Positions 10,317-21,082 of a stretch of 64,000 bases of DNA are shown piece after piece. The translations under genes and the position numbers were made by a program. Where the stretch lies: contig JAGTWJ010000017.1 in the NCBI GenBank assembly GCA_020064725.1, positions 4,030,001 to 4,094,000 of the forward strand, read 5' to 3'. The notes beneath the pieces were generated by a model that did not search any database, was not told where the DNA came from, and was given only the letters and a program-made list of their open reading frames with translations. The first letter of the stretch is position 1, and every line of letters begins with the position of its first letter. This DNA comes from Drechslerella dactyloides (taxonomy: Eukaryota > Ascomycota > Orbiliomycetes > Orbiliales > Orbiliaceae).

Positions 10317-11552
10317 ATGGGATTACAGGCCGAAACGACCGAAAATACTAATAAAGACAAAGACAAAGACAGCTTATCTAATATTAAGTCCGAGTCTTCC
10401 ACTTCGAAACCAACAAAGCGGGCTCCTCCTACTAGTAAACCAGCGTCACGCGTCGGACTACCAGCGTCATCTATTCCATTATCGAAACCAATGCCTCAAA
10501 GAAACACCAACGAGGCGTATCAACTGCTAATCTTGATCGCGAAAATTCAATAGAAGAAAGATCAATCAGACGTTGCCTGGATTCTACCAACCGTTCAACG
10601 TCTCCTAGTCTTACTATAGCTGTTCCAACTCGAATGCGATCTAACCGCGATGTATTGTCTGAATACGAAAATATAATGTTCGAAAGACACAAAGGCCAGT
10701 TTTTTCTTTGGTGGTTTCGTGGAAAAATTTGGCCAAGCCCTGTTGAGGTGCAGGTATACGCTCAGAGTCTGACGAAGGACAGTAAACTAAGTTTGAACTT
10801 TCTTGAAGCTGTTCGTGGCCTTCTATAATATATTCTATTTGGAAGGGTATGCTGACGTTGTTTGGATAGATGCGGCGTTGTATTGAAAATTTCCGGTCAC
10901 ATCTTGTAGATGCTGCTAAAAGTATAATAGCGGACGCTTACAGTCTGATTCACCTTAATGTCAACAGTCGATCTAAACGAGTAAAGAAACTGTTGGATAG
11001 CGGATCTCTAGAGTATCTTGCAAAGGAAGGAACCACGGTAAATATATATACATTTCAACAGACGCTCATCGTCTGCTAATAGATGTTTGCAGGCTTTATT
11101 CACGCATCCAGCAATCTCAAAGGTTCTGATCCGCCAATATTGGAATTCCCGGAAGGGCAGAGGAATAAAGAATCCAGATCTTATAAAAGAGTTAAATCCC
11201 GGAATTTTGGCATGGGCTGCTACTTGCATTTGGATCGCGCTGAAGTCATGGGAAGACGGCACCTATAAGCAGAATGTCAGCTTTAAGACTATAGATGGGC
11301 GAGGTAAGACTCCCAGCGTCATTTATTAGGCGGCTTGAAGAGATGTTACTAATAAAGCTTGCAGGGCTATTTGAGAACCTATACAAGAATATAATCGGTC
11401 GGTCTTCGGAGAAGCTGGTAACGTACCACCAGCGTCTGGTACAAGCTCAGATCGATACCTTAATTACAGAGCCCGCCGGTGCTAAGGCTCCTCGCAATTT
11501 CATCCCAGTCAGTAAGAATGAAGAAGCAGAATTGGATTTGCTATTAACCTGA
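10317..11552 (+). CDS. DUF6532-like fungal protein, spliced, with a frame break
   Basis: The start ATG at 10317 opens a low-complexity N-terminus rich in Lys/Asp/Ser/Pro. The coding frame then changes between about 10,437 and 10,550. From there it runs to 10,810 in the second frame (VLSEYENIMFERHKGQFFLWWF). Later exons fit fungal splice rules: 10870-11037, 11093-11303 and 11365-11552, with introns of 59, 55 and 61 bp. They have acceptors GATAG, TTTGCAG and CTTGCAG, and branch points such as GCTGAC and TACTAAT. The C-terminal part (FRSHLVDAAKSIIADAY; ALFTHPAISKVLIRQYWN; LKSWEDGTYK) resembles the fungal DUF6532 family, of unknown function and often expanded in Agaricomycetes and some ascomycetes. 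I could not find an intron that repairs the frame change near 10,500, so the gene may be broken. Confidence 0.5.
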
Positions 11553-12031
11553 GGACTGGGAGTCGAACAGGGTAAGGAAGACGATGGGCGTCCGTTCAGA
11601 GACTTCATCAGCAAGTTAAATCTCGCAATTTTGTATTTATATAGTTGTAATAGCAATAAAAATATATTTTATTTTTTGAATGCAATAGGACGCTAGAAGT
11701 CTGCTAGAGGATGCTGGGAGGATATCTACTTCACCAGATGTTTGTTGACCTCCGGATGTCAACCGGAGGTCACCAGGTGACAGAAGACATCTCAACCATT
11801 CCAGCCATCAGATGGCTCAGATGTCAACAAATTTTTTTGCTGATGTTACTTATATAATTTTCAATTTTTTTTTCTAATAAACTATTTCAATTTGAATTTT
11901 TATGATATTAATTAATAATTAAGCTAGTTTCTCTTTCAATTTATTTAATTTAACAATATATTATTTGTAGAAATTATTTATTTTCTTTACTAAAAGAAAA
12001 AAATTAATATAATGGAAAATAATCTACAAAC
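11553..12031. other. intergenic with a perfect hairpin
   Basis: Positions 11,553-11,690 are the AT-rich trailer of the preceding gene. A hairpin lies at 11,746-11,772. From 11,830 to 12,020 the DNA is strongly AT-rich with no gene. Confidence 0.5.
11746..11772. repeat. perfect 10-bp stem hairpin
   Basis: TGACCTCCGG at 11746-11755 and CCGGAGGTCA at 11763-11772 are exact reverse complements with a 7-base loop. TTGTTGAC lies just left (11,743-11,749 region) and GTCAACAA some 75 bases to the right, so the hairpin may be the core of a tiny inverted-repeat element of about 100 bp. Confidence 0.7.
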
Positions 12032-12663
12032 TGTCATAGACCCACGGTCTAGACAGCACAAATACCTGTACCCTGTTCTACGCTATACCGTTCTCAGTTC
12101 TACATGCCGCACTTCAAACATTACACAAATTATGTTTGCCTGCGAGTTTGCTTATCTCATCCGAACCCTGTCATACAGCTGTTACACCTTGGCCGGACCT
12201 ATCCTGCCAAGCACGTATTCCACTTCTTACGTCTGACTCTCAATCTAAGATACCTGGGTTCTCAGATCAGGAAGCATATACGTCGCGAGATATCAAAGAC
12301 TGTTGATAGAGTGTGTAACAACAATAAGATTTAATAACAAGAAGATCGAATTGTATTTGAGTTGACCGATGAAGAACTAACACTTCATCAGTCCTAACGA
12401 TAGATTTATATACATGATGATGCTTCATACAACAGAGGGAAGTCGCAGGTCGCAAGTCGCAAGTCGCAAGTCGCAAGTCGCAAGTCGCATCACGTGACAT
12501 GAGTGTCGTATGACAAGGTTCAGAAACAGGTAGTCAAACTCATGGACAAACATAATTTGTGTTATATTCCGGTGGAACGGAAATGCGGCATGTAGAGCTG
12601 AGAATGATGCAGCGTAAAACAAGGTACAGGTATTTGTGCTGTCAAGACTTATAGGCTGTGACA
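12032..12663. mobile_element. 632-bp inverted-repeat (foldback/MITE-like) element
   Basis: The first ~150 bp (from TGTCATAGACC at 12032) and the reverse complement of the last ~160 bp (TGTCACAGCC inward from 12663) match through shared stretches such as GACAGCACAAATACCTGTAC, CTACATGCCGCA and ACACAAATTATGTTTG. No coding capacity is seen. There is no obvious target-site duplication, so the class is open. The surrounding DNA is AT-rich. Confidence 0.7.
12441..12489. repeat. seven tandem copies of a 7-bp unit
   Basis: The unit AGTCGCA is repeated seven times without interruption; the second copy reads GGTCGCA. It sits inside the inverted-repeat element, just inside the right arm. A short microsatellite of this length is probably polymorphic between strains. 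Confidence 0.9.
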
Positions 12664-13159
12664 ATTATTAAATAATTTTTAATAAAAATATATATATATT
12701 TTTTAATAATAACTGTGTTTGTATTATTTTGAGCTTTAATTAAATTGATTTTGTCCTCTTTTACTATTTATTTTAATAAATTTCTTTTATACCTGTTTGT
12801 TGCTGTAGCAAGGACAGCCATTCCAGGAGGCAGCTATTGCCGGGTCATATGCTCTGTAAGAGAGGCAGGCAGTAGCGAGGTCTGGGCACAGACCTCACTA
12901 CCCCTATTACCTACTCTCTGAGAGCCATCTCTACTAGAAGTGAATGCATCATCAATACCATCATCAAGGATATACAGAGCTCACTCTATGGAAGACCTAC
13001 ATATCTATGGGGCCTCACTACGTCTCAATTACAACATGCAGGGAAGTTTTGGCTGTGAAGTTCCGTAATGCATTCAATGATTACTCATTCATAAAATATT
13101 GAAAATATTTAGTTGCTAGTAGTAATTCAGACGTCTATATGTGGAAGACGCCTGCTGTA
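12664..13159. other. intergenic, no gene recognised
   Basis: Positions 12,664-12,790 are AT-rich. From 12,800 to 13,090 the DNA is of ordinary composition. A frame at 12,940-13,050 reads IINTIIKDIQSSLYGRPTYLWG before a stop, which may be a remnant of a mobile-element ORF, but I cannot name the family. Confidence 0.4.
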
Positions 13160-13509
13160 ACGGTAGCGTAATGTAGATAAAGGTATACCATGCATTTCAA
13201 CTGCCCGTCGAAGCAATGGAACCTTCCCATCTATATATACTTTTAACACTACTTAAATCTTCTCTTCTTTCAAAAGATCATATCTTCTCTTCATTGTATC
13301 TATGCCGTACAGCAGAATTTGCATAGTAAAGTAAAAGATAATGAAGAGAAGAAGCTATCTTTAGAAAGGGCCAACGAAATCATTACTACTCCGCAATTAC
13401 GGGACGCGTGGTGATGATGGTGGTGGTGGTAGTGGTGATGAAGCACTCAATCTACATTGGGATTAGTGGCTCGCGATGGTGGTGTGGCTCGCCAAGTGGT
13501 GAATTACGT
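13160..13509 (+). mobile_element. isolated right end of the 4,707-6,136 transposon family
   Basis: This stretch aligns by eye with 5,826-6,136: shared landmarks are ATGCATT..CTGCC.GTCGAAG, CAGCAGAATTTGCAT..TAA, GATTAGTGG, and GGCTCGCCAAGTGGTGAA before a terminal ACGT followed by TA at 13,510. The left part of the element is absent, so it is a truncated copy. Confidence 0.7.
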
Positions 13510-13705
13510 TAGCTGTGCAACGCATATATCCTATCTCGCCTATCCTAATTGAATAGCTAGACTGTGAGACAGGAGGCTAGGAGTACTTGGAGCTTGCTCA
13601 TCCCGTATGGGCAAGGTGTAACATCTCTACTACCACTCTCCAGGGCAGATTCAAATCAAGCTTAAATTTTGCAGATAAGGTATCTTCAATTAGGTCCTTC
13701 CTTCC

Positions 13706-14566
13706 CTAATTGGCAGCTATACCCCCATAACCCGGTCCCACAATCATTTCCTCGGTATGATGGGAACTGAGTTGATTCGTATTTGTTGCCCTCCACCAGG
13801 TAATAAAGCATGCAAGTCCCGTTATGAAAATGCACAGAATCACTCCAAGGGCAATTACTGCTTTTACTGCTGGACTGACGCTGTCCGGAGGGTCCATAGG
13901 CTGAGGCGTCGGCGAGGACCCAGAACCGGTGCCAGTGGCCGACCTCGCACCGCCAGTTGATCCCATCTCCGTAACCGCTTCACTAGTCGTGCCCAGAGTC
14001 GTCCGACTACTATCAACCACCGCCGTCGAGGACCCAGAACCGGATGCCGTATTCGCCGGGCCTCCTCCGGCGCCAGTGGCCGACCCCGCACCACCAGTTA
14101 ATCCCATCTCCGTGACCGCTCCACCAGTCGTGCTTAGAGTCGTCTGACTACTATCAACCACCGTCGCCGAGGCCATAAAGTACCCCAAGCTGTTACAGTA
14201 TCCGTTGTACAGACTCGACGCCGACGTGAGATCTATCTTGTAATCGCCAACCACGCACCGGCTTTTGACACACCCAGAGAGGTACGAGTTTGCCGTTGGC
14301 ATATAGTCCGGTCGGCAGTAGCAGCTGTTCCGGGCACCCCACGGCGTGCCCTTGCAGTTCGAGTCGCAGCCTATGGCGTGCGCAATATTGTCGCCCCACT
14401 CGCCCGACCCGCATCCCCATGCGCCATACTCGGCGATACAGCCCCTCGCGCACGGGATGAGATTGCCGAAGCCATCGAGGCTCGTGAGCGTTTGGTAGGA
14501 GGCTGCTTCGTCGGCATAGGAGGGCTCAAGCAAGGCGAGCAAGGCTGCAGCTAGGAGGACTCTCAT
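13706..14566 (-). CDS. CFEM-like extracellular membrane protein
   Basis: The protein has 286 residues, starting at the ATG at 14566 (an upstream in-frame extension begins only with TTG). Residues 1-18 (MRVLLAAALLALLEPSYA) form a signal peptide. A Cys-rich domain follows at about 30-125, with the pattern C-x3-C, GCG, IGCDSNC, SCYCR, GCV-x3-C and YC. This is close to the fungal CFEM type that binds haem or acts as an adhesin or receptor. A Ser/Thr/Gly-rich stalk then contains a direct duplication of about 47 residues (VVDSSQTTL..., then VVDSSRTTL...). One membrane span (VKAVIALGVILCIFITGLAC) precedes a short cytosolic tail. The expected location is the plasma membrane with the Cys-rich domain outside. 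No intron is needed. CFEM assignment is by cysteine pattern only. Confidence 0.75.
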   Translation of the reverse strand: MRVLLAAALLALLEPSYADEAASYQTLTSLDGFGNLIPCARGCIAEYGAWGCGSGEWGDNIAHAIGCDSNCKGTPWGARNSCYCRPDYMPTANSYLSGCVKSRCVVGDYKIDLTSASSLYNGYCNSLGYFMASATVVDSSQTTLSTTGGAVTEMGLTGGAGSATGAGGGPANTASGSGSSTAVVDSSRTTLGTTSEAVTEMGSTGGARSATGTGSGSSPTPQPMDPPDSVSPAVKAVIALGVILCIFITGLACFITWWRATNTNQLSSHHTEEMIVGPGYGGIAAN

Positions 14567-15021
14567 TCCGCTTGCAGAGTGAGGGAAAAGTTTAAATTTT
14601 TGTAAAGCTGAAGTTGGGAGGTCGGTCAACAAATATATTTAAAAGATGTACCTTATATGCTGGAAATGGCGTGACAGCCTATGGGCCGATATGATGATAT
14701 GTGCGAATAGGGTAGATGAGTTCGATTAGTAATAATAGCAGAGATAGATGGTGGTACAGTGTTGGCCACCTCTCTCTGTTATCTATTATTAGATACGAAC
14801 ACCTTCAGCCGCATCGTTTGGGCAGCCTCGTTTATATACATCTGCTGTGCCCGACTGAAAGGAGGAACTTATTGATTATGCATCCATGCGACACCAGTTA
14901 GGCCACCTCCCTAATTTTTATACTAGTATAGATGTATAACTAAATCTACACATAATCCCACACTAAAAAATATTTTTATTTATTAAAAAAATTTATTAAA
15001 AAAAAAAAAAATTTAGTATTA
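14567..15021. other. intergenic, left edge of the AT-rich block
   Basis: The likely promoter of the CFEM-like gene lies at 14,567-14,760. No gene is supported. From about 14,910 the base composition drops sharply to AT, with long A and T runs at 14,965-15,015. Confidence 0.5.
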
Positions 15022-18000
15022 ACGTCAATGATAAGCGAACGGATCAGACAAGTGAGTGGATTACCTCACCACATCTATATGCCTACCACTCCTCCTATAC
15101 CTTATACTTCTACAATTACTATAATGTCTGCCTTTATAACTAAATCTAGAGTTCTTCTAGTTATTAAAACTATAAAAAAAGACTAAGAATTAAGTATTTA
15201 AATTATTATTAAGTATTATAATATTTTTTATATTATCTTAGTTTATTAATATAATAGCTGTTTTTTATAATATAACAGCATTTCTAAATTGTAAAACTTT
15301 ATAAAATTAGAGAAAAATACTATTGTTTAATATATATTTAAGTTATGTATATAGTTTTTTTATCTTAAGTTAGATAATATAAAAGATATAACATCAAAGA
15401 TAAGCGAGCGAGCCGGACAAGCGAGCGAGCCACCTCACCACCCCACCCCAACAAAAACACTGGCTTCACCACCACACTACTATTATGCTGGCCTAGATAT
15501 ATGCCAAATAATTTATATACATACTTAAGATACCTGCTGGCATATTTGAATATTATGTTCAGGCTTGCCACAATTACCATAATAATATATATATACAGAG
15601 GTAGTCTTTAACTAGGAGGTACACTAGTGCTTTAGAGATACTAGCTACTTAACCACTTTATCTACAGTATTATCATCCAGGATTTTATCAGCCTGGTGTA
15701 TAGTAAGCATACCCCTATACTATATATACTATCTTTTTAACTGCCAGCACTTGCTCAGCAGCTTATTTGCGGAGCAAAGTATTATATTCTCCACACATAT
15801 AAGCGCCATTTGGTATATTATTATCTACGCCCTTTTAGACAGCTAGTCCACAGCTACTAGCAACAATATAGGAAAGATATTCTGGTATTAGATAATCTGG
15901 TTTTTAATCAAGCCTACTTGTAGACTAGCCTCTAACAGATTTAATGGCATTTTTATAGTCCAAGTAGCTTCTATATTTACAATACCTAGACATAAATTTA
16001 CTAGAGTGACCACTAGCAACTGTATATCCAATTTTAATAGAACTCTATTTGGGTTATAAGATATAATATCAGCTCCAACAAAGCTGCTGTGTATGTTTTT
16101 AAGTATTATTACAGCAGTAAATATTTTATAAAATCTAGAAAAAAACTCCAACTTAGAGATATAGTTGATATACATATATATTAAGCTCTTCACCTCTTTG
16201 TTATACACCTACTTTAGTAGCCCAAAGCAGCCAATATCCAATAGCTAGAAAATATACAATAAATACAGCAGCATACAGATTATAACAATCTTATACTCCT
16301 GACAGTACAGCTCAAAAACAACTAAATAATAACTTTCATAACTATCTAGGACTAATAACCAGTAGTCCAAATAACAGCACTATACTATAAATTTGTCGAA
16401 GTACTATAACCACTATAAAACAAGTTTATTCATCATTTAGCCATTATCAGAAAACACAATAACCCAATCCACTAATAGCTTGGTTGCTATATACCAGCTA
16501 ACTAGATAATACTACTCAGCAAAGATAATAAATAACAATAATACCCAACCTTCTATACCTATTTTTTGGATAACTATTACCTATTTACAGTTCCCAAGCT
16601 ATATTAGCTTTACTTTATCACACAATTCAGCACCTATAACAACAATAGTTATAGATATCATACCTATTACAAAGCCAGTCTCATCAAAATTATAGATATC
16701 ATTATTCACAATACCATATTTAACCTTTACAGCCTCAACTAGCTAAAACTATTTATTAATAAACACAGAATCTTCACATTTCACTCACTAATAGTCATAC
16801 TTCCTAAATAAATATATCTATAACTCTAGGCAACATTTAACAAAATTATTAGTCTATTTCTTACCAACACATCATATATTATTATTATTATATATTAACA
16901 ACAGCTGGTTAACCATATCTTCTATATTATTTAGCTTAGAATAAAAAGACTATATATATAACTTAAATATATACTAAACAATAATATTTTTTTTTAAATT
17001 TATAAAATTTCACAATTTCAGAATACTATTTGCCTTAGAGATACAGCCTTTACACTAGTAGATAAGGGTAAACTGGGGGACATTATATAACTTTATAATA
17101 ATCCTAATACTTAAAGCTGTATCTTTTTCCAAAGCTTAAATAACTATATTTATACATAATTCAATCATAAAAGTAGCCATTATTATAATTGTTAAGATAT
17201 ATGATGGTAAAGGTAAAGGGGTCCATAGGCAGCCAGAGGTGGCTCACTCGCTTGTCCGGCTCGCTCGCTTATCTTTGACGTTAGCTAATTAGTTGTTGCT
17301 GGTATATAATAATAATAATATATAATATATTAGTAAGAGATGGGCTAATAACTTTGTTAAATATTATTTAGAGTTATAGATGTGTTTGTTTAGGAAGTAT
17401 AATTATTAGTAAATAAAATATAAAGATTCTGTATTTATTAATAAGTAGTTTTAGTTAATAAAGATTATAAAGATTAAGTATAGTATTATAAATAATAATA
17501 TTTATAATTTTGATAAAACTGGTTTTATAATAAATATAATATCTATAATTATTGTTGTTATAGGTATTAAAATATATAATAAAATTAAGTTAATATAGCC
17601 TGAGAATTATAAGTAGGTAATAGTTATTTAGAAAATAAATATAGAAGGTTGGGTAGTACTGTTATTTATTATTTTCACTAGATAATATTACTTAGCTAGC
17701 TGGTATATAGTAATAAAGCTATTAGTAAATTAGATTATTATATTTTTTAATAATGGTTAGATAATGAATAAGCTTATTTTATAGTGGCTAAAGTATTTTG
17801 ATAAGTTTATAGTGTGGTATTATATTTTGGATTACCAGCTATTAATCCTAAATAATTATGAAAGCTACTATTCTGTTATTTTTAAGTTATATTATTAGAA
17901 GTATAAGATTATTACAATCTATATATTATTGTATTTATTATATATTTTCTAGTTACTAGATATTGGCTATTTTGGACCATTAAAATAAGCATATAGTTAT

Positions 18001-18806
18001 AAGGTAGAGAATTTGGTATATACATATATTAACTATATTTCTAAACTAGAGTTTTTTACTGGATTCTATAAAATATTTATTATTATAATAATACCTAAAA
18101 ATATATATAGTAACTTTGCTAGAACTGGTATTATACCTTATAACTTTAATAGAGTTTTATCAAAGCTAGATATATAGTTGCTAGTAGCTACTTTAGCAAA
18201 TTTATATCCAGATACTATAAATACAACAGCTACCTAGACTATAAAAATACTATTAAATTTATTAAAAATTAATCTATAAGTAGATTTAATTAAAAACCAG
18301 ATTATCTAGTATTAGAATAGCTCTTCTATATTATTACTAGCAACTATAAACTAATTATTTAAAAAAATATAAACTATAATATATTAATTAGTATTAATAT
18401 ATATAAAAAACATAATACTATATTTTGCTAATAAAATATTAAATAAATAGTAGTAGATAAAAAAATAGTATATATAATATAAAAATATATTTATCATATA
18501 CTAGATAGGTGATATACTAAACTAAGATATTATAAATAAATAATATAAATAGGTAAAATTAAAAAACTATTAAGATAATATATAGTTAGAAGAGGATTCT
18601 AAAAAAATATTATATTATAATTAATATAATAGAGCTAGGCATAATATTCAAACATATTAAAAAATATTTTAAGTATGTAAATAAACTATTTAATATATAT
18701 TTAGCCTAAAACTATAATATTATAATAGTAAAATCAGTATTTTCATTAAAATGGGGTAATAAAGTGATCTGCTCGCTTGTCTGATCCATTCGCTTATCAT
18801 TGACGT
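15022..18806 (+). mobile_element. Fot1-like transposon A, RIP-degraded, split by transposon B
   Basis: The left end (ACGTCAATGATAAGCGAACG, 15022) and the right end (reverse complement ACGTCAATGATAAGCGAATG, 18806) are inverted and flanked by TA. Removing transposon B (15391-17281) and its TA duplication leaves 1,892 bp, the length of the other members. Transposase remains lie on the plus strand (17,290-18,330) and include the decayed counterpart of the DDE-core motif seen in B. Confidence 0.9.
15391..17281 (-). mobile_element. Fot1-like transposon B, nested in A
   Basis: It is 1,891 bp with inverted ends (ACATCAAAGATAAGCGAGCG at 15391; reverse complement ACGTCAAAGATAAGCGAGCG from 17281) flanked by TA. 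The transposase reads on the minus strand: the DDE-core segment NFDETGFVIG is near 16,660-16,700, and a C-terminal segment at 16,208-15,888 (YINYISKLEFFSRF, SSFVGADIISYNPNRVL) is typical of Fot1-type transposases. Stops and AT drift break the gene, but less than in its host element. Confidence 0.9.
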
Positions 18807-19554
18807 TATTTATTAAAATAATATTTTGTTTATAATAATTATTAATAGCTATTATTAATAATTTATAATTGTTTATAATTATTTATTTTTATTTATTTTT
18901 ATTAATTAAAATATATTTTCTAACTCTAATAAATTATTTATATAAATTTATATTATTTTATTAATAATTATTTTATTGTTATATTATAATTGTCTTTTGA
19001 ATTTAATTATAATAAATCTATTGTTAATAATAAAGTCCAATCCTAATATTATAAAAATATTTATATTAACTATTTATTTATTAAATAATATTGTTTGTGA
19101 ATTTAAGAAAATAAATAAGTTTTTATTATATAAAAGAAAAAAATAATAATCTTAAGTATTATAAAAATTATAATTAAATTAAAGATTTTTTAGATTTATA
19201 GTTATATTAATTTAAATATTAATTATTAATACTATAATATAATTGATTATTAATTAATAATTTATATATTATATATCTTAATTTTATATTTTAATAATTA
19301 TATTATAAATTCTTATTTTTATTTTTTTATCAAATTTTTTGAAGATATTAATCTTATATTTATAAAGTTTTTTTTAAGTATATTATTATTAGATAATAAT
19401 TTAATCTATATTATAAATAGAATTATTATAAAATTATATTTATTTTTATTTATAAATATTTACTATAACTAGAACTATAATCTATAAATTTATAATTATA
19501 TATCTATAAAAAACTAATATATTTATTTAATATATTATTAATTTAAACTATATA
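18807..19554. other. AT-rich filler, nothing recognisable
   Basis: This is almost pure A/T with no element ends and no coding frame. It is probably an older transposon mutated beyond recognition. Confidence 0.6.
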
Positions 19555-19803
19555 ACGTATTCCACAAGCGAGCGGACCACACAAGCGAGCGGACCACCCC
19601 ATATAAACCAACACCCTACCAAAACACTTTTTATTGATAACTTAATCAATAATTAATTTAAAATTAGAATAAAATTAATCTTGTTTATATAAACTATTAC
19701 AAATCTAAAAATATTTTTTTAAATTTTTTTTATATTAAATTAAAGAAATATACAAGGGGGGTGGTCCGGTCGCTTGTCTGGTCCAGTCGCTTATTGTTGA
19801 CGT
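19555..19803 (+). mobile_element. 249-bp MITE, copy 1
   Basis: The left end reads ACGTATTCCACAAGCGAGCG and the right end, reverse-complemented, ACGTCAACAATAAGCGACTG, with TA on both sides. There is no coding capacity. It is nearly identical to five other copies in the window. Confidence 0.92.
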
Positions 19804-21082
19804 TATTTATATTGTATTGTATATAAAAGTTGTTTTAATATAATAAAAGCTTTATATATAGTATTAAATTAAAGTAGAGTAAATATAAATTTAGGAGGTT
19901 AAAATAAAATATTTTAATTAGATTTATTAATTAAATATAATAATTATAAAAAGGTTTTTAATTTTAATTTTTAATAATAATAAAAATTTAAAATTTTTTA
20001 AATAATATAAAAATAAATTAGTATAGGATTATTAAGATTAAAATAATTTATAAATATATTTTAAAACTTATTATGATTTATTAATTATAAAATATATTTT
20101 TTATATATTTAATTTATTATATAAAGATTTATATAATTATAAAAATAGTTTATATTATTGATTAATATAAGATTAACATAAATTATATAAAATTTATTAT
20201 TATAATATTAGATATTGTTATAAAGATTAGTATAATAAATTTAAAGTTATATAATATATTTTAATTAATTTGATATTTTTTTTTAAATTCTATTAAATTT
20301 ATAAATTAATAATTATATAAATAAATAAGTAATATATTATATAAAATATTAATTAAAATTTTTAATTATTAATATTTTATAAAATCAAAGTTCTTTATCA
20401 GTATATTAAAAATATAATATAAATATTTTTTTGTTTTATAGGGCTAAGTAAAATAATTATTAATAAATAAATTAATATATAATATATGTGTATATATAAG
20501 TTGGGATTTTGTTTTAAGATTTTAAGTTAAATTAAAGTTATAAGTTAAATTTGAATATATAGAAATATATATATATATATAATATAGGGATTGTAATATT
20601 AATTAATTATTGAATATTTTATTTAAAAAATAAGTATATATATATTAATATAATATTTTTAATTTATAAAATAAAATATAATAATATTATATAATTTAAA
20701 AATTTATTATTATATATATATATAAGATTATAGTTATGGGTTAGTATTTTCTAACTACTATAAATATATATATATGGTTATTTTTAGATAATAAATAAAA
20801 AAGAATAATTTTGATTTGTTAATAATAATTTATTATTTTATTTAAGATAGAAATTTTTATATAAAACTATTAATATATTTTAGATTCTAGATTTTATATT
20901 TTTTAGATATAATTAATGAGATTATATATTATATATATAAAGTTGTTATAGTTATTTTAATATATATTTATATAATTTATTTTTATCTATTTATATAATA
21001 ATAATTATAAATTTATTATATAATATTATAAGATTTTTATTTAAACTTAATATTTTTGAGTTTAATTTTATTTTATATTATA
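19804..21082. other. AT-rich filler, nothing recognisable
   Basis: No ends, frames or repeats could be assigned in this strongly mutated stretch. Confidence 0.6.

Noticed and set aside
10517..10554. 38-bp intron to repair the DUF6532-like frame change
   Set aside because: Below the usual minimum size for fungal introns, and the phase does not fit.
12441..12489. CRISPR-like array
   Set aside because: The repeats are 7 bp, contiguous and without spacers: a microsatellite.
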